Shown: one piece after another, positions 49,515 to 59,147 of the stretch
Position numbering within the stretch: the stretch's first letter is position 1
How the letters are laid out: every line of letters starts with the position of its first letter
Source: an uncultured Pelagibacteraceae bacterium
GTDB taxonomy: Bacteria; Pseudomonadota; Alphaproteobacteria; Pelagibacterales; Pelagibacteraceae
Direction: 5' to 3'
NCBI GenBank assembly: GCA_902521805.1
Contig: CABYTL010000001.1
Coordinates: 62,001-126,000 of the forward strand
DNA length: 64,000 nucleotides
Notes under the pieces: generated by a model
Database searches by the model: none
What the model saw: only the letters and a program-made list of their open reading frames with translations
Told to the model about the DNA's origin: nothing
Position numbers and translations under genes: made by a program

Positions 49515-50282
49515 TTATAAGCTCTTTAGATTATATTTTGCTAATAACTTAGTGAAGAAACCTGATGATTTTTTCTTTTTTATCCATTCATTAATATAAC
49601 TGTTCCATTTGACATCACCTTTTGGAACCATCATAGCTAAAAAAGCTGGATTTTTTTCTCCATCAGGAACTATAGCTAGTTGAGGATATTTGATCACTAA
49701 TTTATTTGCTTCTGTTGAACTCGTAATATTACCATCTGCTCTACCAGCTAAAACTTCTTGAAAGTCTCTAGCAGGAGCTTCAACTGAATTTAATTTAGAT
49801 TTAGGAAAAAATTCTTTTGCCTTTTCTTCTTGAGATGTACCAAGTGTAGTTGCTATTGTTACACTTGAATTGTTAAGTGATTCCCAAGTTGAAAATTTTT
49901 TTAAATTCTTTTTTAGAACTAGTGGAACAGTTCCATATTTATAATAAGTATCAGTAAATCCTGCTACTTCTGCTCTTTTCGGGGTCTTTGTTACACTTGT
50001 TGAAATATCGTATCTTGCTGAAGTAATACCTGAAACAATAGTTTTCCATTCTGCAGGGACAAATTCAATTTTAACTCCCATGTCTTTAGCAAGTTCTTTC
50101 ATTACATCAATATCAAATCCTTTATACTTATTAGTCGCCGGATCTTTTATTGTCATTGGATCCCAGTCTCCAGTTGTGCCAACTTTTAAAATTCCTGCTG
50201 ACATTATTTTGTCTAGATTTGACTCTGCGTTTAAAGAAAAGGGTAAAAGAGCAAATAATGCTATTAATAATATTTTTTTCAT
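49515..50282 (-). CDS. Periplasmic solute-binding protein, cyclohexadienyl-dehydratase-like (SBP family 3)
   Basis: A 255-residue secreted protein with a signal peptide ending near LPFSLNA. The type II binding-protein fold is clear: [37 protein letters not shown], and the arginine in [10 protein letters not shown] that binds amino-acid carboxylates. Overall it resembles the PheC/cyclohexadienyl dehydratase branch. From memory, a Pelagibacter protein of this branch has been studied as a non-catalytic relative of that enzyme. With a permease gene downstream it is more likely a transport receptor. It lies 34 bases after soxG in the same direction. Confidence 0.88.
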   Translation of the reverse strand: MKKILLIALFALLPFSLNAESNLDKIMSAGILKVGTTGDWDPMTIKDPATNKYKGFDIDVMKELAKDMGVKIEFVPAEWKTIVSGITSARYDISTSVTKTPKRAEVAGFTDTYYKYGTVPLVLKKNLKKFSTWESLNNSSVTIATTLGTSQEEKAKEFFPKSKLNSVEAPARDFQEVLAGRADGNITSSTEANKLVIKYPQLAIVPDGEKNPAFLAMMVPKGDVKWNSYINEWIKKKKSSGFFTKLLAKYNLKSL

Positions 50283-50316
50283 TATTATGAGTAACTGATT
50301 TAATAATAAATTGTGA

Positions 50317-50880
50317 CTATAATCTTGACGCAGCGTCGTTCATCCACGAAAATAAATGTTGCGAAAAAGAACGTCTTACTAAAAGATTTAATGCATTTTT
50401 GCCCTGATTATGAACAATTACATCAATTTTTGCAAGAATCGTTTGGGTAACAGCACCTTTTTTATCTTGAAATTTATTAAAGTTAAAAGGTGATCCGGCT
50501 TGAAATAATTCATAAATTTTATTTCCTTTAAGATTAATCATTACGAATTGATCCGTTACATCCACTATTGCACCAAGATTTAATTTTGAAATATTTTTAT
50601 TTAATAGATTTTCAGTTTCATAAGTGTTTGTATCTTGAGCATTAGGTTCATTTGAAAAAATCATCCACTCATCTGGACTTAACCAAAGGGCTGTTAATTT
50701 ATCACTTTGAGTTGAGGTATTTGCTTCAGTTGGTAAAATAATATTTAATGATTTACCAATTGCAGAAATAAATTCTCTTTTTCTTCCTCTTATAACCAAT
50801 TTCATTATTGGCTTAATTTCTTTCATCTGAAGATCTTGTAATAATGTTTGTTCAGGTAGAGCTTGATTATAATTAAGCAT
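50317..50880 (-). CDS. soxG: Sarcosine oxidase gamma subunit
   Basis: SoxG (187 residues) is the small gamma subunit of heterotetrameric sarcosine oxidase and has a truncated T-protein-like fold. [29 protein letters not shown] and the C-terminal [19 protein letters not shown] fit the family. It overlaps soxA by eight bases, the usual last gene of soxBDAG. Confidence 0.92.
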   Translation of the reverse strand: MLNYNQALPEQTLLQDLQMKEIKPIMKLVIRGRKREFISAIGKSLNIILPTEANTSTQSDKLTALWLSPDEWMIFSNEPNAQDTNTYETENLLNKNISKLNLGAIVDVTDQFVMINLKGNKIYELFQAGSPFNFNKFQDKKGAVTQTILAKIDVIVHNQGKNALNLLVRRSFSQHLFSWMNDAASRL

Positions 50881-53878
50881 TTAATCTTTTATTCTCCTTA
50901 TCTAAGAAAACTGGATCAGCAACAGTTACATTTATATTCTTTTTTTCCATCGGGATTATCAATTTTTGTCCCATCATATTTTTTCCACCCTTTACGACAC
51001 CTAAAGCTATAGATTTTTTAAGGTTGGGACTGTAATAGCTTGATGTAACATGACCTAACATTTCTATAGGTGATTTATTTATATCAGCAACTATTTGTGC
51101 TCCTTCTTCTAATATTTCATTAGGATTATCAGTTAATAATCCAACTAGCTGTTTTCTATCTTCTCTAATAGTGTCCGATCTATATAATGATCTTTTCCCA
51201 ATAAAATCATACTTCTTTTTACTTACAATCCAATCCATTTGTAAATCAATTGGTGTCATAGTTGCATCTGTATCTTGACCAACAATTATAAACCCTTTTT
51301 CAGCTCGAAGTAAGTGCATTGTCTCAGTTCCATATGGTGTAATATTAAAATCTTTTCCTGCTTCCATACATTTTTCCCAAACTGATTTACCATAATTAGC
51401 CTGGACATTAATTTCATAACTATGTTCTCCTGTGAAACTAATCCTCATAACTCTGCAATTAATTTTACCAATTTTTGCATTCTTAAAAGACATATGTGGA
51501 AAGCTTTCGTCTGAAAAATCTAAATCTGGAATAACCCCACTTACAATTTTTTTACTATTTGGACCACAAACACTCACTGTTGCAAAATGATCTGTTACCG
51601 AAGTTAAATAAACATCTAATTCAGGCCATTCTGTTTGTAGGTAATCTTCCAATTTCCCCATTACATTAGCTGCCCCACCTGTAGTTGTTGTCATAATATA
51701 ATGATTTTCACCTAATCGAGTAGTAACACCATCATCGTAGACCATACCATCCTCATTAAGCATTAGACCATATCGACATTTACCAACTGCAAGTTTTGAC
51801 CAAGCATTTGTATAAACACGATTTAAAAATTCAGAAGCATCAGTTCCTTGAATATCAATTTTACCAAGAGTAGATGCATCTAAAATTCCAGCACTTTCCC
51901 TTGCTGCTTTACTTTCTCTTTGAACAGCCTCGTGCATATTTTCATTTTCCTTTGGATAATACCAAGCTCTTTTCCACTGACCTACATTTTCAAACTCTGC
52001 TTTATGTGTAACATGCCAATCGTGGATTGGAGTTTTTCTAAATATATCAAAATATTCTCCAACATTTCTTCCAACTATAGTTCCAAATGTTAAAGGAGTG
52101 TAGGGTGGTCTAAAAGTTGTAGTACCTAGTTCGCCCATTTTAGCTCCAGCAGTTTCAGAAATAATTCCAAGAGCATGCATATTTCCTAGCTTACCTTGAT
52201 CTGTTCCCATCCCTGTGGTTGTGTATCTTTTAACATGTTCGATTGATCTAAAACCTTCTCTTAAAGCTAATTTAATATCTTTTGCCGTTGCATCATTTTG
52301 ATAATCTACAAAAGATTTTGTTTTACCAAAAATTTTATCTGATGGTAATAGCCAAACGTTTCTTTTTGATTTATTAGTTGAAGATGAAATCTCTAAGTTA
52401 TCATATTCAGTATTTTTTATATTTAAATAATCAATTAAAGATTTTGGAGTATTTACTAAAATTTCATCTAAAGTAAAATCACCATTACATGCCCCAATAC
52501 TTAATTGATCTGATGGATAAATATTTGGTATAAACACTTGATCATCTTCTCTAAATTTTAATTTTCCACCAGATTGTGTAAACAAATGAACTGCTGGTGT
52601 CCATCCACCAGATACTCCTAAACAATCACAAGATAAAATTATTTTAGAACCCACAACTTTTTGTCCATCTTTAGAAAGTTGCATTATAGAAATCTTATTT
52701 ATTCTCTTATAACCAGAAGTATCTGTTACCGTATAACCTTTAAAAATTTTGATATTATTTTTTTCTACTTCATAAATAAGCTTAGAATTCACTTCTTCTC
52801 TATTATCAATTATAGCCTCAATATTAATTCCTTTTTGAATAAGACTAATAGCTGTCTCATAAGCACTGTCGTTATTAGTAAAAAGGATATTTTTTTCACC
52901 ACAAGCCACTCCAAAATAATCAGCAAATCTTTTAATTGCCGAGGAAAGTAAAATTCCTGGACGATCATTGTTATCAAATATCAAAGGCCTTTCTATTGAT
53001 CCCGTAGCGGTAATTACTTTTTTTGCTCTTATTTTAAGTAGTTTGTGTCTTGTTTTATTTTTTCTTTGATTAATAGGTAAATGATCTGTCAGATTTTCAC
53101 GGGCTAACAAAAAATTATAACCATGATAAGCAGCAACACTTGTCCTTGTTTTAATCTCTAAATTTTTTAACTTCTTTATTTCATTGATTTCTTTTTCCAA
53201 CCAAGAACCTGAATTCTGGTTATTAATTTTAAAATGGTCTGAATTTTGATATATAGTTGAACCTCCAAGATTTGGTTTTTCTTCTACTAAAAGCGTTTTT
53301 AAACCATTTTTAGCAGCTATTTTAGCAGCCATGATTCCTGAAATACCAGCTCCAATTATCAAAACATCACAATGAATATATTTATGCTCGTAAATATCTG
53401 GATCTGGTTTAGTTGGTGATTTACCTAAACCTGCAGATCTTCTTATGAAATATTCATATTTCTCCCAAAAACTTGCAGGCCACATAAAAGTTTTATAATA
53501 AAATCCTGCAGGCAGTAGGGGTGATAAAAGATTGTTAATTCCACCAATATCAAAGTTTACACTTGGCCAGCAATTTTGACTTGAAGCTTCCAAACCTTCA
53601 TATATTTCAATTTCAGTTGCTCTTACATTGGGCTCAGTTCTAGAAGATTTATTATGAAGTTGAACAATTGCATTTGGTTCTTCTGAACCAGCAGTCATAA
53701 TGCCTCTTGGTCTGTGATACTTAAAACTTCTACCAACCAAATGAATATCGTTAGCCAAAAGAGCAGAGGCCAATGTATCTCCCTTGAAACCATAATAAGT
53801 TGTCCCATTAAATTTGAATGAAATTCTATATGTTTCATCAATTACTTTCCCTGTTTTTACTCTTAAATTTTTCTTCAT
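50873..53878 (-). CDS. soxA: Sarcosine oxidase alpha subunit
   Basis: SoxA (1001 residues) is the large subunit of the sarcosine-oxidising complex, which yields glycine, hydrogen peroxide and 5,10-methylene-tetrahydrofolate. The order is: a 2Fe-2S-like N-terminal domain (YYGFKGDTLASALLAND), an NAD-binding region (LIIGAGISGIMAAKIAAKNG, about 174-193), and a C-terminal aminomethyltransferase domain (about 610-1000) with folate-binding features such as MTTTTGGAAN and LRAEKGFIIVGQDTD. Length is normal. It is between soxD (three bases) and soxG (8-base overlap). Confidence 0.96.
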   Translation of the reverse strand: MKKNLRVKTGKVIDETYRISFKFNGTTYYGFKGDTLASALLANDIHLVGRSFKYHRPRGIMTAGSEEPNAIVQLHNKSSRTEPNVRATEIEIYEGLEASSQNCWPSVNFDIGGINNLLSPLLPAGFYYKTFMWPASFWEKYEYFIRRSAGLGKSPTKPDPDIYEHKYIHCDVLIIGAGISGIMAAKIAAKNGLKTLLVEEKPNLGGSTIYQNSDHFKINNQNSGSWLEKEINEIKKLKNLEIKTRTSVAAYHGYNFLLARENLTDHLPINQRKNKTRHKLLKIRAKKVITATGSIERPLIFDNNDRPGILLSSAIKRFADYFGVACGEKNILFTNNDSAYETAISLIQKGINIEAIIDNREEVNSKLIYEVEKNNIKIFKGYTVTDTSGYKRINKISIMQLSKDGQKVVGSKIILSCDCLGVSGGWTPAVHLFTQSGGKLKFREDDQVFIPNIYPSDQLSIGACNGDFTLDEILVNTPKSLIDYLNIKNTEYDNLEISSSTNKSKRNVWLLPSDKIFGKTKSFVDYQNDATAKDIKLALREGFRSIEHVKRYTTTGMGTDQGKLGNMHALGIISETAGAKMGELGTTTFRPPYTPLTFGTIVGRNVGEYFDIFRKTPIHDWHVTHKAEFENVGQWKRAWYYPKENENMHEAVQRESKAARESAGILDASTLGKIDIQGTDASEFLNRVYTNAWSKLAVGKCRYGLMLNEDGMVYDDGVTTRLGENHYIMTTTTGGAANVMGKLEDYLQTEWPELDVYLTSVTDHFATVSVCGPNSKKIVSGVIPDLDFSDESFPHMSFKNAKIGKINCRVMRISFTGEHSYEINVQANYGKSVWEKCMEAGKDFNITPYGTETMHLLRAEKGFIIVGQDTDATMTPIDLQMDWIVSKKKYDFIGKRSLYRSDTIREDRKQLVGLLTDNPNEILEEGAQIVADINKSPIEMLGHVTSSYYSPNLKKSIALGVVKGGKNMMGQKLIIPMEKKNINVTVADPVFLDKENKRLNA

Positions 53879-53881
53879 TAA

Positions 53882-54157
53882 TTATTGTACAGGTGGTTTC
53901 TCACCCATTTTATAAACTGCTTTAATTTCATCATTTGAAGTATCTCGAACCACATTAAACCATTTTCTACATCCATGTGCATGGTTCCATCTTTCAAATT
54001 GAATACCTTTTATATTTTTTCTCATAAATAGATATTCAGCCCATTGATCATCACTTAATTCAGTAGGTTGTTTAGGTCTTATAATATGTGCTTCACCGCC
54101 AGCTTTAAATTCGCTTTGCTCACGTTCTCCACAAAATGGGCAATTAATTATAAACAT
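53882..54157 (-). CDS. soxD: Sarcosine oxidase delta subunit
   Basis: SoxD (91 residues) is the zinc-binding small subunit. NCPFCGEREQSEFKAGGEA provides the CxxC pair, and HAHGCRKWFNVVRDT the histidine and third cysteine; the length and spacing are typical. Its ATG overlaps the soxB stop codon (TAATG), indicating coupled translation. Confidence 0.95.
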   Translation of the reverse strand: MFIINCPFCGEREQSEFKAGGEAHIIRPKQPTELSDDQWAEYLFMRKNIKGIQFERWNHAHGCRKWFNVVRDTSNDEIKAVYKMGEKPPVQ

Positions 54158-55410
54158 TAATGGGCCACAGCTGCTGCACCATGTTCATCTACAAGGTCAC
54201 CACTTACAAATCTATTGATATTAAATGCAGCGTTAAGTTTATGTGGTTCATCATTTGCTATTGTATGAGCAAATAAATCTCCAGATCCTGGTGTTGCTTT
54301 AAATCCACCAGTTCCCCAGCCACAATTAAAATACAAACCTTTAATAGATGTCTTGCTTATTATTGGACTCGCATCAGGACAAATATCCACTATTCCTCCC
54401 CATTGTCTTAACATTCTCATTCGACTAAATATTGGGTACAATTCAAGTATTGCATTAAGAGTACCTTCAACGATATCATGACTTCCCTTTTGAGAGTAAG
54501 AAACATAATCATCTGTTCCTGCTCCGATTACTAATTCACCTTTATCGGATTGACTTACATATGCATGTACTGCGTTAGACATTACAACTGTGTCGATAAT
54601 CGGTTTTACAGGTTCAGATACTAGGGCTTGCAAAGGTTTACTTTCTAAAGGCAATCTTAAACCAGCCATGTTAGCTATGACACTTGAATGACCAGCTGCG
54701 ACAACACCAATTTTGTTTGTTTTGATAAATCCTTTTGTAGTTTCGATACCCTCAACTCTGTCACCATTTCTTATTATGCCTTTAACTTCACAATTTTGAA
54801 TTATATCAACACCCATTTTATCAGCACCTCTAGCATAACCCCAGGCAACTGCATCATGTCTAGCTGTACCAGCTCTTCTTTGTAAAGTACCTCCTAAAAC
54901 AGGATATCTGATGTCAGGAGATGTATTGATTATTGGACAAAATTTTTTAACCTCTTGAGTAGATAAATAGACTGCATCAATACCATTTAATCTATTTGCG
55001 TGAGTTCTTCTCTTTAAATCTCTAACATCTTGAAGATTATGTGCAAGGTTCATTACTCCTCTTTGACTGAACATAACATTATAATTCAATTCTTGTGATA
55101 ATCTTTCCCAAATTTTTAAAGCATGATCATAAAGACCAGCACTTGCATCCCATAAATAATTAGATCTAATTATTGTAGTATTTCTTCCTGTGTTTCCACC
55201 TCCAATCCAACCCTTTTCTACGACTGCAATATTTTTCATATTATGTTTTTTTGCTAAGTAATAAGCAGTAGCCAATCCGTGTCCACCACCACCAATAATA
55301 ACTGCTTCATATTCTTTTTTAGGCTCAGAATCTCTCCAAGCTCTCTGCCAGTTTTCATGATTAGAAAGAGCATTTTTGATTAAAGAAAATATAGAATACT
55401 TATTTTTCAT
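54157..55410 (-). CDS. soxB: Sarcosine oxidase beta subunit
   Basis: SoxB (417 residues) is the flavin subunit that oxidises sarcosine (N-methylglycine). The dinucleotide motif [20 protein letters not shown] is at about residues 38-57, and a histidine in [14 protein letters not shown] matches the position that covalently binds FMN in characterised enzymes. GGWGTGGF-like [15 protein letters not shown] closes the FAD site. It is the first gene of the operon, divergent from tRNA-Ser. Confidence 0.96.
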   Translation of the reverse strand: MKNKYSIFSLIKNALSNHENWQRAWRDSEPKKEYEAVIIGGGGHGLATAYYLAKKHNMKNIAVVEKGWIGGGNTGRNTTIIRSNYLWDASAGLYDHALKIWERLSQELNYNVMFSQRGVMNLAHNLQDVRDLKRRTHANRLNGIDAVYLSTQEVKKFCPIINTSPDIRYPVLGGTLQRRAGTARHDAVAWGYARGADKMGVDIIQNCEVKGIIRNGDRVEGIETTKGFIKTNKIGVVAAGHSSVIANMAGLRLPLESKPLQALVSEPVKPIIDTVVMSNAVHAYVSQSDKGELVIGAGTDDYVSYSQKGSHDIVEGTLNAILELYPIFSRMRMLRQWGGIVDICPDASPIISKTSIKGLYFNCGWGTGGFKATPGSGDLFAHTIANDEPHKLNAAFNINRFVSGDLVDEHGAAAVAH

Positions 55411-55425
55411 AATTATCGAATAATT
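55411..55425 (-). promoter_or_regulatory. Small dyad at the soxB start codon
   Basis: AATTAT (55411-55416) and ATAATT (55420-55425) form a 6-bp inverted repeat with CGA between, immediately upstream of the soxB ATG. It could be an operator or a weak hairpin at the ribosome entry site. In such AT-rich DNA short dyads arise by chance, so confidence is low. Confidence 0.25.
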
Positions 55426-55427
55426 AC

Positions 55428-55455
55428 TTTATAAATATCGAATTTTCAATACAAT
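55428..55455 (-). promoter_or_regulatory. Possible promoter of the soxBDAG operon
   Basis: On the minus strand TTGTAT (55455-55450) precedes TATAAA (55433-55428) by 16 bases, 18 bases upstream of the soxB start. The -10 is good and the -35 weak. It is the only reasonable candidate in the 68-base gap between soxB and tRNA-Ser. Confidence 0.4.
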
Positions 55456-55478
55456 CACTTAATACACTATGTCATAAG

Positions 55479-55569
55479 GAAGAGTGGGTGAGAGGCTTAA
55501 ACCAGTCGTTTGCTAAATGACCGTGCGAGGAAACTTGTACCGAGGGTTCGAATCCCTCCTCTTCCGCCA
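55479..55569 (+). tRNA. tRNA-Ser (anticodon GCT)
   Basis: Acceptor GGAAGAG (55479-55485) pairs perfectly with CTCTTCC (55559-55565), followed by discriminator G and encoded CCA. The anticodon loop TTGCTAA gives GCT (Ser, AGC/AGU codons). A long class II variable arm and the GGTTCGAATCC T-arm confirm serine. It stands alone, divergent from soxB and just upstream of the DUF4956/CotH/VTC cassette. Confidence 0.96.
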
Positions 55570-55584
55570 CATTCAAATATAGGC

Positions 55585-55614
55585 TTGCCTTTAAATAATC
55601 CTTCATTTTATGAT
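55585..55614 (+). promoter_or_regulatory. Likely promoter of the DUF4956-CotH-VTC cassette
   Basis: TTGCCT (55585-55590) and TATGAT (55609-55614) are 18 bases apart, placing a start near 55621. A 7-bp inverted repeat, TTATGAT (55608-55614)/ATCATAA (55626-55632), overlaps the -10 and the predicted start, as an operator might. Pattern-based inference. Confidence 0.45.
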
Positions 55615-55653
55615 GTTTAAATCGTATCATAATTGAGTATAAATATTGATACT

Positions 55654-56292
55654 ATGGAAATTAGCACAGAAACGATTCTTAGCATTACAATTAGTCTGAT
55701 AATTTTAATAATTTCAAGTATAAGTTTCAGAATATTATTAGAATATATTGGCCAAAAATGGGTAGTCACTTATGCTCATACTTTTACTATTGTTGCATTA
55801 CCAGTTATAACATTCGTAATTACCAGCGTTATTTCTGGAAATATCGCACTGTCACTTGGAATGGTTGGAGCACTATCTATAGTTAGGTTTAGAAATCCTG
55901 TTAGATCTCCCTTAGAATTATGTGTTTACTTTGCATCTATTACAATGGGAATTTCGGCATCAGTAAATATTAAATGGCTTATATTTTTTGTTTTTTCAAT
56001 TTTGATAATAATTTTGACATTAAGTTTAGCATCAAAAATTAGTCTATCTTTTTTTAAAAAACCTTTTTTTTTTACATCATTTACTGAAGGTAATTCTTTA
56101 AGTACACTTGAGATTACTACAAATAAAACAATTAAAATATTAGATGATGATATAGATATGAAATCTAAAGTAATGAATGAAAATGAAATTACTTATTTAT
56201 TAGCATCAAACAATTTTATTAAACTTAAGAAATTAATTAATCAATTAGAGCAAGAAGAAAAAAACTTTAAATATCAATTAAGATCAAACTAA
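55654..56292 (+). CDS. DUF4956 family membrane protein
   Basis: About 212 residues from ATG 55654 (a TTG at 55633 would add seven). Hydrophobic helices lie at about residues 6-27, 42-75 (possibly two) and 100-120, followed by a cytosolic C-terminal domain of about 90 residues. The conserved core SLGMVGALSIVRFRNPVRSP is characteristic of DUF4956. Function is unknown; the family is found beside CotH and VTC-domain genes in many bacteria. It is first in a four-gene run, one base before the CotH-like gene, and may be the membrane anchor or channel of the system. Confidence 0.8.
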   Translation: MEISTETILSITISLIILIISSISFRILLEYIGQKWVVTYAHTFTIVALPVITFVITSVISGNIALSLGMVGALSIVRFRNPVRSPLELCVYFASITMGISASVNIKWLIFFVFSILIIILTLSLASKISLSFFKKPFFFTSFTEGNSLSTLEITTNKTIKILDDDIDMKSKVMNENEITYLLASNNFIKLKKLINQLEQEEKNFKYQLRSN

Positions 56293-56293
56293 A

Positions 56294-58522
56294 ATGTTTC
56301 TAAGAATTTTAGTTACAATAATAATAATTTTTTCTACATTATCTAAAAGTGTTTTAGCTAATTGTGATTTTAATCATTTTGATTTTTTAGAAGAATTAAA
56401 TGATCCTTCTTATTTGAAATCAATAAATATTAAAGTTAATAAAAAAAAAAGTTTCTACAAAAACTTTTATCAAATTATGGTTTCAAAATCAGAGAATATT
56501 CCACCAAATTTAAAAAAAAACTTTCGATCCAAAGTAATTGTAAACTATAAATTTGGTAAATGTAAATATAAAGCAAATGTTAGACAGCTCGGTGACTGGA
56601 AAGATCATGTCAAGATTGCTAATGGTCAACCTTATCGATCATTAAAAGTTAATTTAAAAGAAGGAAATATTCTCAATGCAGTGAAGTTTAAATTATTTAT
56701 TCCTGAAACAAGAAATCATTATAATGAAATACTAGGAACCATAATATTAAATAAATTAGGTTTTTTGGCACCAGAAACATTTGAAGTAGATTTAATTTTA
56801 AATAATTCAAATTATAAAACTATATTTCAAGAAGATACAACAAAGGAATTTTTAGAAAGGAATAAAAAAAGAGAAGGACCTATTTTTGAGGGAGATGAAA
56901 GTCTCATATGGTCCTATAAAAATAAAGATAATTTCGAACTAGAAAATGTCTCATTATCGCGTTTAACTAATTATAAATGGTTTTTGAAAGGAGAAAACTC
57001 AGAAGAAATTGTTTTAAGATCCTTTAATAAATTACAAAAATCATATTTAAACTATGCAAATAATTTCCCTAAAAGTTCACTTCTAATGCTTCCAAACAAT
57101 AAAGATGATCAATTTTTTCAAGATTATTATTTTATATTAACAGCAATGAACGCATCTCATGCATTAAGACCACACAATAGGAAATTTTACTATAATTCAT
57201 TCACAGATAAATTTGAACCAATTTATTATGATGGAGATTTAAAATTGGATTCACCTTTATGGTTCCGATTTGGTTCTATTGAAGATGATTTAAAATTTTT
57301 CGATAATAAATTTTCTTTTTCAAAGATGGATTTATTAAAAGATAATCGTTTTAAAAAAGAAATTTTAGATGATTTTAAAAAAAAGGTTATAGATTTTGAT
57401 AAAGCGTTAGAATTATTTTATACAAAAAGTATTCAACATATAATTAAAAATACTGATGAACTTCATGGATTAATTAATGATATTCGTACAACTGAATTAA
57501 AGTTTAAAAATAACGATCAATTTAAAAAAAAACTAATAGATAATTATATTTCTAGAATAGAAAATCACGAAGTTATACAAAAAAATATAATTTCCTTAAT
57601 AAAAGATAAAAAAATTTATGAAGCATATTTGGAACCAAATAAAAAAATTATTTTAACACCCAATGATTTATCACTCATATTGCAAGGGAATATTTTTGAA
57701 AACAAAAGATATGTTATATTAAATTCTTTTAATAATTTTAATGAAAAAACATTTTATACTGAAGATTTTCAACTTGATAATTTAAGTAAGGGTAAAATCA
57801 TTTATTCAAAAGGAATTTCATTTGATATTGATAGGATAAAAAAAATAATTGATATAAAACAAAATAACCCGTCAGATTGGATTTTTTTTAAAAATATTAA
57901 TTTTTCGAATTGGTTAATTAATTTCAATGGAAAATTAAATATTCCAAATGATGTAAAATTATCTCAAAGATTAAATTCTAATGGACTAACTGGTTGTCTG
58001 AATTTTTTAAACTCTTTTTTTGAAAATACTTCAATTAAATTTTATAATGGCCGATGTGAAGATAGCGTAAATATAATTAAGTCTAATGGTTCTATAAAAT
58101 CTATAAATATATACAATTCTTTTTCAGATGGTCTTGATATTGATTTTTCTAACATAACTATTGATGAACTTTTTGTTAAAAAATCTGGCAATGATTGTCT
58201 AGATGTAAGTGGCGGTAATTACAAAATTGTTTCAGCAAATCTTTCAGGATGTAATGATAAAGCATTATCTATTGGTGAAGTTTCTGAATTAAACGGTAAT
58301 AAAATTGAAGTTAATAATAGCAACATAGGTATTTCAGTCAAAGATTATTCAAAATCATTGATTAAAAACTTTAAAGCAACAACTGTTAATGTATGTGTTG
58401 AAGCTCTTCAAAAAAAACAAGAATTTGGAGGTGCTATAGCAAATTTTGAAGTTTTAAAATGTGACGGGTTTTCAAATAATGATAAAAATTCTTTGATTAA
58501 TAAAAATTATAATGAGCTTTAG
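56294..58522 (+). CDS. Secreted CotH-kinase-like protein with C-terminal beta-helix
   Basis: A 742-residue exported protein. A signal peptide (about residues 1-22, ending SVLA) leads to a CotH-like region (about 60-420). Clues are RQLGDWKDHV, YRSLKVNLKEGN, the IPETRNHYNEILGTIILNKLG helix region (seen in part), IFQEDTTKEFLERN, and FEPIYYDGDLKLD near residues 307-319, resembling the CotH metal-binding segment. The last 200 residues show repeating short strands with NDCLDVSGG and NDKALSIGE, typical of a right-handed beta-helix. CotH proteins are atypical secreted kinases. Activity here is unproven. It overlaps the VTC gene by 11 bases and is very AT-rich. Confidence 0.72.
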   Translation: MFLRILVTIIIIFSTLSKSVLANCDFNHFDFLEELNDPSYLKSINIKVNKKKSFYKNFYQIMVSKSENIPPNLKKNFRSKVIVNYKFGKCKYKANVRQLGDWKDHVKIANGQPYRSLKVNLKEGNILNAVKFKLFIPETRNHYNEILGTIILNKLGFLAPETFEVDLILNNSNYKTIFQEDTTKEFLERNKKREGPIFEGDESLIWSYKNKDNFELENVSLSRLTNYKWFLKGENSEEIVLRSFNKLQKSYLNYANNFPKSSLLMLPNNKDDQFFQDYYFILTAMNASHALRPHNRKFYYNSFTDKFEPIYYDGDLKLDSPLWFRFGSIEDDLKFFDNKFSFSKMDLLKDNRFKKEILDDFKKKVIDFDKALELFYTKSIQHIIKNTDELHGLINDIRTTELKFKNNDQFKKKLIDNYISRIENHEVIQKNIISLIKDKKIYEAYLEPNKKIILTPNDLSLILQGNIFENKRYVILNSFNNFNEKTFYTEDFQLDNLSKGKIIYSKGISFDIDRIKKIIDIKQNNPSDWIFFKNINFSNWLINFNGKLNIPNDVKLSQRLNSNGLTGCLNFLNSFFENTSIKFYNGRCEDSVNIIKSNGSIKSINIYNSFSDGLDIDFSNITIDELFVKKSGNDCLDVSGGNYKIVSANLSGCNDKALSIGEVSELNGNKIEVNNSNIGISVKDYSKSLIKNFKATTVNVCVEALQKKQEFGGAIANFEVLKCDGFSNNDKNSLINKNYNEL

Positions 58523-59147
58523 AAAAGAAAAAAAATATAAATTAACTTACAGTGATCAAAAAATTTTAAAAAAAAATTTGTTTGATAAAGGTATGAAATT
58601 TTTACATCCTAAGAGAGAAGTTAATAGTGTATATTTTGATACAAATAATTTTGATTTTTATCAAAATTCTGAGGAAGGAGTTCTTCCAAGGAAAAAAATA
58701 CGTGTAAGATGGTATAATAAAGATCAATTAAAAATACTTAAAGAGATAAAAATTTCCTCTATTGAAGGACGTTATAAAATTAATGAGCCGTTTTTAGACA
58801 TTGATATACTTTTTGAAAATAATTATCAAATTATTGATAATCAGTTTGGAATTTTAAAACCTCAAACAATGATTACTTATAACCGCGAATATTTTACTCT
58901 AGATAATTTACGTTTAACTTTTGATTTTGACATATATTACAAAAACTTATCTTCATTAAACAGTTCTAATTTTCATGATAATGAATGTGTTTTAGAAATA
59001 AAAGCTAATCAAGAGACAAATGATGATTATATTGAAAAAATTATAGGTTTTCCAACATCAAGATTCTCTAAATATTCTAGATCTATTTTATTTACTAAAG
59101 ATTTATCTTATATACCACAATATTTGAATACTAGATTATATGAATGA
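58512..59147 (+). CDS. VTC-domain (polyphosphate polymerase-like) protein
   Basis: A 211-residue protein forming one VTC domain of the tunnel-shaped triphosphate fold, with no signal peptide or membrane helix. Basic and acidic tunnel residues appear in order: R4-KEKKY at the start, VNSVYFDTNN, KKIRVRWYNK, LKEIKISSIEGRYK, MITYNREYF, LTFDFDIYY and CVLEIKAN. In yeast Vtc4 this domain makes polyphosphate from ATP; bacterial relatives are annotated as polyphosphate polymerase domain proteins. Conservation of the charged strands suggests activity, but the product is unknown. It overlaps its neighbours by 11 and 8 bases. Confidence 0.8.
   Translation: MSFRKEKKYKLTYSDQKILKKNLFDKGMKFLHPKREVNSVYFDTNNFDFYQNSEEGVLPRKKIRVRWYNKDQLKILKEIKISSIEGRYKINEPFLDIDILFENNYQIIDNQFGILKPQTMITYNREYFTLDNLRLTFDFDIYYKNLSSLNSSNFHDNECVLEIKANQETNDDYIEKIIGFPTSRFSKYSRSILFTKDLSYIPQYLNTRLYE

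Noticed and set aside
52661-52951. Plus-strand frame of 96 codons inside soxA
   Set aside because: It is antisense to a well-supported conserved gene and has no recognisable protein features.
55414-55441. Apparent direct repeat TATCGAAT upstream of soxB
   Set aside because: The second copy reads TATCGGAAT, so the match is imperfect and short in AT-rich DNA.
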